From: Mageeibacillus sp. UBA5734
GTDB taxonomy: Bacteria; Bacillota; Clostridia; Saccharofermentanales; UBA5734
Length of the DNA stretch: 11,342 nt
Reading direction: 5' to 3'
Assembly: GCA_002419365.1 (NCBI GenBank)
Contig: DIGA01000037.1
Coordinates: 1-11,342 of the forward strand
Shown here: piece by piece, positions 1 through 7,390 of the stretch
How positions within the stretch are numbered: position 1 is the first letter of the stretch
Layout: the number at the start of each line of letters is the position of its first letter
Made by a program: the position numbers and the translations under genes
Notes under the pieces: generated by a model
What the model was told of the DNA's origin: nothing
Seen by the model: the letters and a program-made list of their open reading frames with translations, nothing else
The model's database searches: none

Positions 1-1069
1 TGTTGGGCGAAATTGGCCAAATATCGAAAGCCACCTGGTTTCGTCCCTCAGCCTTGGCCTGGTACAGCAGTTTGTCTGCCCTGTCCAAGGCCTCGTGCTG
101 CTGGATGTCTGCCTGAGACGGTATGAACAAAGCGCCGATGCTGACTGTTACTTTTCTTGCCTGACCGCCAAACAGGAAAGCCATCTCTTCAACATCACGG
201 CGCAAACGCTCGGCCAGATCACGGGCTTGAGCAGGATCATCGATTTGTGCCACTACGGCAAATTCCTCACCGCCATAGCGGGCAGCCAGATCGCCCGATC
301 GAATGCTCTGCTTGAGGATGGCAGCGAACTGGCGTAGCAGTTCATCACCGCACAGATGGCCGCAGGTGTCATTGATTTTTTTGAAATGGTCCAGGTCCAG
401 CATCAGGATCGCCAGTCCATGTCCTTGCGTTTGCAGGTTTGAAGCTAGCTCAGCCATGAAATCGTCAAACGAAGTCCGGTTCATCAGGCCGGTCAAATAA
501 TCTTTCATCGCCAGATTGCTGACCTGGCGATGGGCGTTGGTGGCGATCATGATGTAATAGCTGGCCGAATTTGTGACACCTGCGATGTTCAGGACAACAT
601 TGAGCGTGTGGAAAAATCCAGTCATCCCCTGACTCATCTGCACGGGAGGGGTCTGGTTGAAGGCCATGAAAAAAACAAAAATAAACATCACGGTCTCGAG
701 CAGGACACCCAGCCACTTTTGCCAGGGTTTCCAGTTGGTGAACATGATCAGCCCGGCCATATTGAAAAAATAATACTGGAAACCAGGAGTGAGACCAAAT
801 TGCAGGACTTCCACAACGGACATCCCCGAGATCAGGCTGATGAAAAACAAAGAGCCCAGGCCATACCGTTGCCTGCGATTGAGCCAGATTGCCAGTCCGG
901 AGACCAGGACTGCCATTACTTGCAGGACCGCCACCAGTGGGCAGCCGACCAGTAAGAAAAAAACCGAAGCCAGGATGGCACACAAAAACACGGTGCTGAT
1001 ATAGACGAGGTTCGATTGGTTTTTATATTGCTGCGTTTCGAATTGCTTTTGCAAGTAGCGATTTTCCAC
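1..1069 (-). CDS. Membrane-bound GGDEF diguanylate cyclase (C-terminus cut by window edge)
   Basis: It makes cyclic di-GMP from two GTP at the inner face of the membrane. The visible 356 residues read leftward off the window. Six hydrophobic segments (about residues 21-42, 45-63, 70-92, 95-112, 117-137 and 150-175) precede a GGDEF domain from about residue 185. The domain has MLDLDHFKKINDTCGH (metal/nucleotide contacts), the active-site loop GGEEF at 266-270, and RSGD at 257-260, five residues before it, which is the product-inhibition I-site spacing. The last visible residues match the normal domain end (ADKLLYQAKAEGRNQV), so only a few residues are probably missing. An in-frame TAG at 1138-1136 limits the N-terminus and no ATG is available near it. 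I chose GTG at 1069 because GAGG lies 8 nt upstream. The N-terminal TM block has no family I can name, so its signal is unknown. Catalytic activity is inferred from the intact motifs. Confidence 0.93.
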   Translation of the reverse strand, partial: MENRYLQKQFETQQYKNQSNLVYISTVFLCAILASVFFLLVGCPLVAVLQVMAVLVSGLAIWLNRRQRYGLGSLFFISLISGMSVVEVLQFGLTPGFQYYFFNMAGLIMFTNWKPWQKWLGVLLETVMFIFVFFMAFNQTPPVQMSQGMTGFFHTLNVVLNIAGVTNSASYYIMIATNAHRQVSNLAMKDYLTGLMNRTSFDDFMAELASNLQTQGHGLAILMLDLDHFKKINDTCGHLCGDELLRQFAAILKQSIRSGDLAARYGGEEFAVVAQIDDPAQARDLAERLRRDVEEMAFLFGGQARKVTVSIGALFIPSQADIQQHEALDRADKLLYQAKAEGRNQVAFDIWPISPN

Positions 1070-1137
1070 GTTGAAAACCTCGGGCCATTCTGGGTCGAGC
1101 CGGGCCTTGATGTCCCGGCCAGCTCGGTTTGAAGACT

Positions 1138-1146
1138 AGTATAACA
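1138..1146 (-). promoter_or_regulatory. Extended -10 promoter for the diguanylate cyclase gene
   Basis: On the minus strand the sequence reads TGTTATACT, a TGn plus a 5/6 match to TATAAT. No good -35 hexamer sits 16-18 nt upstream, as is usual for extended -10 promoters. Transcription would start near 1131, giving a leader of about 60 nt. The leader contains a short imperfect hairpin (CGAG and CCGGG arms pairing around 1096-1126). Confidence 0.5.
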
Positions 1147-1173
1147 CTGAAAATTTTGACATGCGATGCTTTG

Positions 1174-1203
1174 TTATCATCGCTGGCGGTGTCATGATAT
1201 ACT
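1174..1203 (+). promoter_or_regulatory. Extended -10 promoter for the SBP-GGDEF-EAL gene
   Basis: TGATATACT at 1195-1203 is a TGn extended -10 with TATACT. TTATCA at 1174-1179 is a 4/6 match to the -35 consensus at 18 nt spacing. It lies about 30-60 nt from the opposing promoter of the divergent cyclase gene, so a bound regulator could affect both. Assigned by eye from consensus only. Confidence 0.45.
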
Positions 1204-1252
1204 TGAATCCATAGGAATAACGCCAAACAATTTGAATGTCATAACAACATGC

Positions 1253-1260
1253 AGGAAAGG
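1253..1260 (+). promoter_or_regulatory. Ribosome binding site deciding the start at 1267
   Basis: AGGAAAGG lies 6 nt before ATG 1267. It is downstream of the alternative in-frame ATG at 1249, so the shorter protein with a clean signal peptide is preferred. Confidence 0.75.
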
Positions 1261-1266
1261 AACATC

Positions 1267-3507
1267 ATGCGACGCAGACTGGCATTTTTCCTGATGATCG
1301 TTGTGATCCTGTGGCTTCCCCAGACAGTCTATGCCCAGCCTGAGACGGTCAACTACCAGGTTGACAGGGATTACCCACCGTTTTCCTATACCACCGACGG
1401 CAGTTTGTACGGTTTCGACCCCTATCTGACCAACATCATTTTTAATTCCGATGCATACACACTCGACTATTCGACCGATTCCTGGGACCAGGTCTATCCG
1501 CGGCTGGTTTCCGGCGAGATCGATTTGGCAGGCATCATTGCGGTGACCGAGCAGCGCAAGCAAGAAGTCCTCTTTTCAGGACCACTGTTTAATTCATACA
1601 TTGCCGTCTACACCCGCTCTGATTTCCGGAAAATCACGCTCGAGGACTTGGCCAGACTGCGCGTGGGAGTTGGCCGAGGCTATTATTCCGAATCGGTGCT
1701 CCGCGATGAACTCACCATCGATACGTATGTCGCCTATGATGATTTGAATGGTGCCATCCATGACTTGAAAACAGGTGCGATCGACGTTATTTTCGAAAAT
1801 CAACAATTGCTCGATAACCTGTTAATCCGGGAAGGCCACAAAGGGCCCGTCGTCGCCCAGTTCACAGAGCTCTATCCCCGGGCCCATGCCTATGCCATCA
1901 GCAAGAAGCGCCCTGAGCTCGTCAGCTTCATAAACCAGAGGATCAGTGAACTCAAGCGCAGCGGTGTTTTTGAAGAGATTTATACGAAATATTTCTACGA
2001 GCACACGGCTGACTATATCCGGATCCGTAACTGGCGAATTGCTTTTTCGGTCATCCTGGTTCTCATTTTGTTCGCCGGCCTGTTCCGTTTGATGCAGACG
2101 GTCATCCGGCTGCTGAAAAGCGACCTGCAACGCAGCCTCAGCCACCTGGAATCAGCCCGCGATGAACTGGCTGCAGCCAATATCACTTTGCAAAGCAAAT
2201 TGGCCGAAATCGAAGACCTGGCCTATGTCAACCGGGTCACCCGGTTACCGAACAAGAACCGGTTCAAGGAAACAGTCGAGCATTTGATTTCAGATCCCAG
2301 TATAGACTATTTTTGTTTTCTCTTCCTCGATCTCGACGATTTCAAGGAAGTCAATGAAGCCTTTGGTCATGGTATTGGTGACCAGGTTCTGCAAAAAATA
2401 GCCCGAAGGCTGAGTAGTGCCGAACTGGAAAGCCACGTCCAGGTTTTCAATCTTGGCAGTGACGAATTTGCCTGCCTGTTCATCCGCGGTTCCAACTCAG
2501 TGGTTTGTCCTGATTCAACACGCATGCTGGAACGCATCGCCAAACCGCTGGCTATTGCGGATCATGTGTTCAACCTGTCCGCAAGTGGCGGGATTGTCAG
2601 CTACCCAGAACACGGGGAAACATTTGATGAGCTCTTTAAAAATGCTGATACGGCCTTGTACCATGCCAAATCCATTCAGCGCGGCATCGCGACAGTGTAT
2701 GATCCGGCTTTCGGACAGGCAGTGATCGCCAAGACGCTGCTCCAGCGTGATTTGCGCCAGGCCTTGGCAAACCAGGAATTCGAGCTGCATTACCAGCCCC
2801 AGCTGATTGCCAAATCAGGCAAGATTTGTGGCTTCGAGGCGCTGGTGCGCTGGAATCGTCCTGGTCATGGCAGAGTCTCCCCCCTGATGTTCATCAAAGC
2901 TGCTGAAGAAAGCCAATTGATCATCCCACTCGGTGAGTGGGTGCTCAGAACCGCCTGCCACTTCATCCGCGAACTCAATGCCAGATCACAATCGACCTTC
3001 TATGTTTCGGTCAACATCTCTTCCATCCAGATTCATCAAGACCATTTTGTCGATCATATTCTGGAAATCCTGGAACAAACCGGACTCAATCCGACTTGCC
3101 TGGAACTGGAGATCACCGAATCCGCCTTCCTGAAAACCACTGAGCAAATCATTTCCAAACTGGATCGCCTGCGTTCCGCAGGCATCCGCATTGCCCTCGA
3201 TGATTTTGGCACCGGCTATTCCTCCCTGAGCTACCTGAAAGAACTGCCCATGTCGACTCTGAAAATTGACCGTTCATTCATCCAGAATCTGCTCGATGAT
3301 CCGAAAGCCAAATCCCTGACCCGTTCAATCATCACCATCGGTCATTTGCTCGACATGAATGTGGTGGCCGAAGGCATCGAAACACAGGAACAGCGCACCT
3401 ATCTGGCATCGATCGAGTGCGATTGTTTCCAAGGCTATCTGATCCAGAAACCCTTGCCGGAAAAACAGCTCTACGAGTGGTTGGAGACGATTGGGACTGG
3501 AACATAG
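1267..3507 (+). CDS. Sensor protein: SBP_bac_3 domain, TM, degenerate GGDEF, intact EAL phosphodiesterase
   Basis: Probably hydrolyses cyclic di-GMP in response to an extracellular small ligand. Signal peptide 1-23 (cleavage after VYA). An amino-acid-type solute-binding domain spans about 24-245 and includes the family's Arg in TEQR (R97) before a VLFSGPLF segment. One TM lies at about 257-280, then a coiled linker and a GGDEF-type domain. The GGDEF motif is degenerate, GSDEF at 397-401, although LDLDDFKEVNEAFGH before it is well kept. The EAL domain looks complete: EAL 524-526, SVNIS, LEITES, DDFGTG from 645, LKIDRSF, AEGIE with E702, and QGYLIQKPLP. So phosphodiesterase activity is expected, with the GGDEF part probably a GTP-binding regulator or weak cyclase. 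I start at ATG 1267 (746 aa) because AGGAAAGG ends 6 nt before it; an ATG at 1249 in the same frame has no such site. It is transcribed away from the diguanylate cyclase and converges on the propeller gene, whose stop is only 3 nt from this one. Confidence 0.95.
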   Translation: MRRRLAFFLMIVVILWLPQTVYAQPETVNYQVDRDYPPFSYTTDGSLYGFDPYLTNIIFNSDAYTLDYSTDSWDQVYPRLVSGEIDLAGIIAVTEQRKQEVLFSGPLFNSYIAVYTRSDFRKITLEDLARLRVGVGRGYYSESVLRDELTIDTYVAYDDLNGAIHDLKTGAIDVIFENQQLLDNLLIREGHKGPVVAQFTELYPRAHAYAISKKRPELVSFINQRISELKRSGVFEEIYTKYFYEHTADYIRIRNWRIAFSVILVLILFAGLFRLMQTVIRLLKSDLQRSLSHLESARDELAAANITLQSKLAEIEDLAYVNRVTRLPNKNRFKETVEHLISDPSIDYFCFLFLDLDDFKEVNEAFGHGIGDQVLQKIARRLSSAELESHVQVFNLGSDEFACLFIRGSNSVVCPDSTRMLERIAKPLAIADHVFNLSASGGIVSYPEHGETFDELFKNADTALYHAKSIQRGIATVYDPAFGQAVIAKTLLQRDLRQALANQEFELHYQPQLIAKSGKICGFEALVRWNRPGHGRVSPLMFIKAAEESQLIIPLGEWVLRTACHFIRELNARSQSTFYVSVNISSIQIHQDHFVDHILEILEQTGLNPTCLELEITESAFLKTTEQIISKLDRLRSAGIRIALDDFGTGYSSLSYLKELPMSTLKIDRSFIQNLLDDPKAKSLTRSIITIGHLLDMNVVAEGIETQEQRTYLASIECDCFQGYLIQKPLPEKQLYEWLETIGTGT

Positions 3508-3510
3508 GCA

Positions 3511-4563
3511 TCATTTGATCGTGTCTTGATGTTCTGTAATCACCGTGACGCCATAGCGCGTTCCGAGCCAGAGCTGGCCGTCCTGGTCCTCTAACATCAC
3601 TTTAACTTCGTTGTCGGATAGTCCACTCGTCTGGTCAAGAATGGTCACGCCATCGGGATCGACGATTGCAACACCGTCATACTCAGAGCCAAGCCACATC
3701 CGCTGAGCCTGGTCCTGGAAGATCGACCGGACTTTTTCACCTGCGAGGCCGTCGTCTTTGGACAACGTTCGCACAAGGGACCACGCCCCATCCGTGTACT
3801 GGAAAATGGCTGCTCCGCCCTCGCTCAACAATCCCGTTCCCACCCAGACTTCCTGCAGCTGGTCTTGGTAGATCGACGTGACATACTCATGCGGCAGCCC
3901 GTTGTCCACCGTCCAGTAATGCCAGTTGCCATCTGCAGCCAGATAACTGATGCCGCCACGACTGTTGTAGGAGCCAAACCAGATCCCACCATAAGAATCG
4001 GGCAAGATGACATTGACCATGTCACTCAAAAGGCCATCCTCCCGGGTCCATGACTTGCTGATGTGTGCTTCTACGCCATCATCAGGCAGTGCAATCTGAA
4101 CCGCACCGCTCCAGGTTCCGGCCCAGATCAGGCCCGACGGATCCTCTGCCAGGGTATTGACACGGTTATCCGGCAATCCGTCCTTTTTGGTCAGTGTCTG
4201 CCATTGGCCATTGGCCAGGCAGGAGACTCCTTGATCATGACCCAGCCAGATCCGTCCGGGGCGATCAACCAGGATCGCCCGTGTGTAAGTGAAGCTGGAC
4301 TCTTCTGGCGTCTGGGCCATGACTTCGAACGTGTGCCGGTCGATCCTGAACAGGCCCTCGACGCCACCGGCCCAGATTGTATCACCCTGGATCGCCAATG
4401 CGGATACCTCCTCAGGCGGATCGATCACGACGAATCCAGAATGGGCAGATTGTAGTGCCACCATCGCGGCATGGCTTAGGTTCAGGTACCATGTGAGCAG
4501 CGACACCACGGCCAGTGCGACCAGAATCTGGATCAGTCGGACGGACCTGCCAGTTACCAGCAC
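3511..4563 (-). CDS. Membrane-anchored seven-bladed beta-propeller (Reg_prop repeats), stand-alone
   Basis: A 350-residue protein made of the propeller repeats found in the sensor regions of hybrid two-component regulators. Seven [ILVM]W[ALFV]G blade motifs are visible at W64, W106, W147, W195, W240, W290 and W332, enough for one closed propeller. Five 'GL..(N/D/E).V..I..D' connectors (for example DGLPDNRVNTLAED) are typical of the family. One hydrophobic segment at about 9-27, after a basic N-terminus, should act as a signal anchor or signal peptide and place the propeller outside the membrane. There is no Y_Y_Y, kinase, GGDEF or other output domain, which is unusual for this repeat type. 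It starts with GTG at 4563, preceded by GAGGGAG 5 nt upstream, 24 nt after the stop of the 884-aa gene, so the two are an operon and probably work together. Possible roles are ligand or partner binding; the target is not visible. Confidence 0.88.
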   Translation of the reverse strand: MLVTGRSVRLIQILVALAVVSLLTWYLNLSHAAMVALQSAHSGFVVIDPPEEVSALAIQGDTIWAGGVEGLFRIDRHTFEVMAQTPEESSFTYTRAILVDRPGRIWLGHDQGVSCLANGQWQTLTKKDGLPDNRVNTLAEDPSGLIWAGTWSGAVQIALPDDGVEAHISKSWTREDGLLSDMVNVILPDSYGGIWFGSYNSRGGISYLAADGNWHYWTVDNGLPHEYVTSIYQDQLQEVWVGTGLLSEGGAAIFQYTDGAWSLVRTLSKDDGLAGEKVRSIFQDQAQRMWLGSEYDGVAIVDPDGVTILDQTSGLSDNEVKVMLEDQDGQLWLGTRYGVTVITEHQDTIK

Positions 4564-4578
4564 AACGACTCCCTCAAA

Positions 4579-4600
4579 CCAGATCCATCAATGGATCTGG
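4579..4600 (-). promoter_or_regulatory. Intercistronic inverted repeat with the upstream stop codon in its loop
   Basis: Arms CCAGATCCAT and ATGGATCTGG (10 bp, perfect) are separated by 2 nt. As RNA this folds as an 8- to 9-bp stem with a short loop that holds the TGA of the 884-aa gene. The Shine-Dalgarno site of the propeller gene (GAGGGAG) begins just downstream. There is no U-run, so it is not an intrinsic terminator. A role in translational coupling or mRNA stability is inference. Confidence 0.55.
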
Positions 4601-7242
4601 CGGCCGAGTTTGACGATTGTTTCAAACTGCTTGCCCAGGTCGAGCGCAACCTGTTCCTTGGTGTAGCCGATCGCCTGCAGGGCGCGTTCGATTTCGACTG
4701 TTGGCACGCCATTGTTGACATTTTTCATGATGTCGATCGCCTGGTTGAGCCGGCTCGACTGGACCGAGGCGTTGAAATGCTGAGCTGCCGGCATGACCTG
4801 GTTGTCCCACTGCTTGGTCAACTGGCGCATGCCCTCGGAAATTTCATCTTCAAAACGCAGCGGATCGAGAGTGCGGAACTTGGCAGCTTCGTCGAAATGC
4901 TTCATGCCCTTGTACGTGATGGCATTGCCGACCTGTTCGGCATCTGCAATCATGTGGGCCTGGCGATTGATAGCCAAGTCGAGGGCCCGTTCGTTGGCAC
5001 CATAGGCTTCCGGATGGAATTTATCGGTGAGGGCATGGTCGAGCCGCTGGATGACGTCATCTGGCGTCATCGAATCTGGGAAATAGGCCCGCGAATTTTC
5101 ATACAGGCGCTGCCGGTACAGATCGTCCCACTGGCTAGGCTTGATGTCATGGCCATTAAGCCGGATGGTCACATCCCGGTCAAAGCCAATCTTGATCTGG
5201 CCGCTCTTATTGGTAGCTGCAACCACCTGGAGATCATCGCTGCTACAGGCGAGGCGCGTGGCCAGCTCTTCCCTGACTTCCCGGTCAACCTTGTCAAAGA
5301 GATTCTGCAACTGGCGATTATACTGCTGTACAGCCGCGGCTGCTTCATCACTGTTCCTTGCCAGCTCATTGAGGGCCCGGATCGAGCTGCGGTCCTGCTG
5401 GATGTTCAGGATTCTTTGCAGGATGTCGTCTTCACTGCCGCCCGAACGGATTGCATGGACAAAATCCTCAGCCGCCTGACGCCCCGCTGCCGTGCGCTGC
5501 AGACCCGCATGCAAGCGGACCAGGTCATCGGCGGAGCGGACAGCCCCACCCGGGGTGCCTCCAGCCGCCCGGATCAGGTCATCGGCGTAGGTAGACAGGC
5601 GGTTCAGGGCGGCCCGGCTGGTGTCAGCCACCGTCCCGGCACCGTCGATCAGGCCATACATTTTGATCACGCCCATCGCATACAGGCCGGCCCGCTCGGT
5701 GGCACTCTTGTTTGGATCCATGCAATTGACAATGTCTTGCAAACCGGACATTTCATACAAGGTCGATGCTACTTTCTGCCCGGAACCGATCGGGTCATTG
5801 ACCAGGTCGGATGCGGTCATCTCCATCGTCGCCAGCAAAATGCCCGGGTCCCTGGCCAGATCCCTCAGGATGTTCATGCCCTCACTGGCCAGATCGCCAA
5901 CGGCTCCACCCACGCCACGGACAAATTGCCAGGAATTATTCAGGGCCTCGAGCGGATTCTCGGCCAGATACTGCGGCAGATCAACTTCCAGGGTCCGGCG
6001 AAAATCGGCATAAGCCTGGGCCAGTTCCGAGACATCATTATAGACCCCGCTGAGGAAGTCCTTGATGAAATTGGTATTGGAATTTTCTGCCAGCAGCTGC
6101 TCCACACTTTGCTGGTGACGCTGTTCAGTCAGTGCACGAACTTCGGCAAACTGCTCAGGGGTCAGATTGTTGCGGATGTACTCGTACGGATTCATGTTCG
6201 GGTTCTTGATCAGTCCAAGCATGAAATTGGGAAACATCGGGCCTAGGACATTGGCCAGGCTCGACAGCAGAGCTGGTGAAAGACTCAGCATCAGGGCGGT
6301 CGGTGTGCCGCTGTTGGCCAGCCAGCCGCGGATATTGCGGCCACTTTCGGACCAGCCGGAATCGTCTGCCCAGACATTCATGTCCCGCAGAAGCACCAGG
6401 GCAGAAGCGATCACCAGAAACAGAACCACTTGGGCGGCCGTTTTCTTTTTTGCCTGATTCAGGCTGGCAATCACGACAATCGCCACAAAGATCAAGATCT
6501 TCACCACCGTGCTGACGATTGTCTTACCAAAGATGACCGGAGGAATCAGGCCGGACAACAACAGGCCCAGGATCAGCCCCCAGACGAAGACCGCAAACGC
6601 ATCGAGGTTGAAGATCTTGCGCTTCTTGACCCGGAACAAGCGCTGCAGGTCGGATTTGGCCAAGGTCAGGACCAGGATCAGAAAGCTTCTCTCGCGCTGA
6701 CTGACGGCAAGAAACAAGAAAATAGCCAGCATGAGACAGGCGGCATTGTTCAGGATGAAAATCCCGGCCAGCATGGCGAGGCTGAAGCCAACCAGGGTGT
6801 AGGGCACCGATTTGCCGCTACTGCCCTGGACCCGAAGATGGAACAGCTGGTCCATCATCGTGCCCAGATCTTTGAAAAACTGCTTGAAGCCAAAAGAAAT
6901 GAGCCGGGAAATGGTTCCAAAAGCGACCGTTGAGAGTAGCATCCAGAACAGTAGGCTGTTGAAGGACTGGCCTGCTGCCGCCCGCTCGGTCAGACCTGTT
7001 TTGACCAGGTTCAGAATCATCGCCAGCCAACGGTTTTGCTCCACGATGCGGATGGTGTCATTGACGACAACCATCAGATACGTGTGGACGACGAAAACAA
7101 GGATGAAGGTCAGGACGGCAAACAGGAGTCGCCATTTGAGGCTTTTGACCATTTGCCGCAGCAGATGCACCAGAAGCTGGAACAGCGTCTTAGGCCCCTG
7201 GTAAGCGATTGTTCCCGTGGCAGAAGTGGCAATTGCAGGCAT
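4588..7242 (-). CDS. Polytopic membrane protein with large unrecognised helical C-terminal region (884 aa)
   Basis: I do not recognise a characterised family. About seven hydrophobic segments are visible (near 38-60, 95-117, 146-164, 166-181, 213-236, 241-262 and 270-286). Basic stretches RLFRVKKRK (201-209) and KKK (265-267) lie in loops that would be cytoplasmic. With an odd TM number and N-in, the remaining ~590 residues (about 290-884) would be outside the membrane. That region is Ala-rich and mostly helical, with a Gly-rich break (441-450). Towards the end come unusually motif-like segments: GFDRDVTIRL (686-695), KFHPEAYG (741-748), ITYKGMKHFDE (775-785) and EGMRQLTKQWDN (803-814). These look like a conserved domain of unknown function. 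Start: a GTG at 7251 lies inside the Shine-Dalgarno site itself (AGGAGG at 7256-7251), so ATG 7242, 8 nt after it, is the better start. First gene of an operon with the downstream propeller. Confidence 0.85.
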   Translation of the reverse strand: MPAIATSATGTIAYQGPKTLFQLLVHLLRQMVKSLKWRLLFAVLTFILVFVVHTYLMVVVNDTIRIVEQNRWLAMILNLVKTGLTERAAAGQSFNSLLFWMLLSTVAFGTISRLISFGFKQFFKDLGTMMDQLFHLRVQGSSGKSVPYTLVGFSLAMLAGIFILNNAACLMLAIFLFLAVSQRERSFLILVLTLAKSDLQRLFRVKKRKIFNLDAFAVFVWGLILGLLLSGLIPPVIFGKTIVSTVVKILIFVAIVVIASLNQAKKKTAAQVVLFLVIASALVLLRDMNVWADDSGWSESGRNIRGWLANSGTPTALMLSLSPALLSSLANVLGPMFPNFMLGLIKNPNMNPYEYIRNNLTPEQFAEVRALTEQRHQQSVEQLLAENSNTNFIKDFLSGVYNDVSELAQAYADFRRTLEVDLPQYLAENPLEALNNSWQFVRGVGGAVGDLASEGMNILRDLARDPGILLATMEMTASDLVNDPIGSGQKVASTLYEMSGLQDIVNCMDPNKSATERAGLYAMGVIKMYGLIDGAGTVADTSRAALNRLSTYADDLIRAAGGTPGGAVRSADDLVRLHAGLQRTAAGRQAAEDFVHAIRSGGSEDDILQRILNIQQDRSSIRALNELARNSDEAAAAVQQYNRQLQNLFDKVDREVREELATRLACSSDDLQVVAATNKSGQIKIGFDRDVTIRLNGHDIKPSQWDDLYRQRLYENSRAYFPDSMTPDDVIQRLDHALTDKFHPEAYGANERALDLAINRQAHMIADAEQVGNAITYKGMKHFDEAAKFRTLDPLRFEDEISEGMRQLTKQWDNQVMPAAQHFNASVQSSRLNQAIDIMKNVNNGVPTVEIERALQAIGYTKEQVALDLGKQFETIVKLGRQIH

Positions 7243-7250
7243 TGCAGACA

Positions 7251-7256
7251 CCTCCT
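7251..7256 (-). promoter_or_regulatory. Strong Shine-Dalgarno site setting the start of the 884-aa gene at 7242
   Basis: AGGAGG on the minus strand ends 8 nt before ATG 7242. The alternative in-frame GTG at 7251-7249 overlaps the last G of this site and so cannot be served by it. Confidence 0.75.
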
Positions 7257-7313
7257 CTAGAAGAACCAGGCAGACAAGTCCGCCCAGACATAAGGAATTC
7301 GCTCTCTGCTTTC

Positions 7314-7319
7314 ATTATA
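7314..7319 (-). promoter_or_regulatory. -10 element for the membrane protein/propeller operon
   Basis: A perfect TATAAT reads on the minus strand here, about 70 nt before the ATG at 7242. No convincing -35 hexamer is present at 16-18 nt, so the assignment rests on the -10 and its position only. On the opposite strand TGATACACT at 7341-7349 is a weak extended -10 candidate for the glycosyltransferase gene. Confidence 0.4.
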
Positions 7320-7369
7320 TAGGATCTCGTGTGAAATGCGTGATACACTGTTAGCAGCCCGGCAACAAA

Positions 7370-7390
7370 CAGCGCCCGTACAGGGTGCTG
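7370..7390 (+). promoter_or_regulatory. Hairpin abutting the glycosyltransferase start codon
   Basis: CAGCGCCC and GGGTGCTG pair over 8 bp (one G-U) around a GTACA loop. The right arm contains the only purine-rich candidate ribosome site (AGGG) for ATG 7391 and ends directly before that codon. Either translation from 7391 is restrained by this stem, or the true start is one of the downstream in-frame ATGs. Confidence 0.4.

Noticed and set aside
465..983. A 172-codon minus-strand open frame starting MCHPGFGFF
   Set aside because: It is in a different frame from the cyclase that carries GGEEF and the TM segments across the same bases; its composition (many His, Pro, Gln, Asp) is that of an off-frame translation.
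1070..1266. c-di-GMP riboswitch in the leader of either c-di-GMP gene
   Set aside because: The leaders are about 60 nt each, too short for a GEMM-type aptamer with expression platform, and I do not see its conserved core.
4591..6246. A 551-codon open frame on the plus strand
   Set aside because: It lies wholly antisense to the 884-aa gene, in a G+C-rich frame kept open by codon bias. It has no ribosome site and its protein has no coherent motifs; the minus-strand product has clear TM segments and a strong Shine-Dalgarno site.
4588..7242. Polymorphic toxin or deaminase-like C-terminal domain in the 884-aa protein
   Set aside because: The Gly/Ala-rich spacer and DRDVT segment suggested it, but no catalytic signature of a known toxin (HxE/CxxC deaminase, HNH, AHH) is present and no immunity gene follows; the next gene is a propeller.
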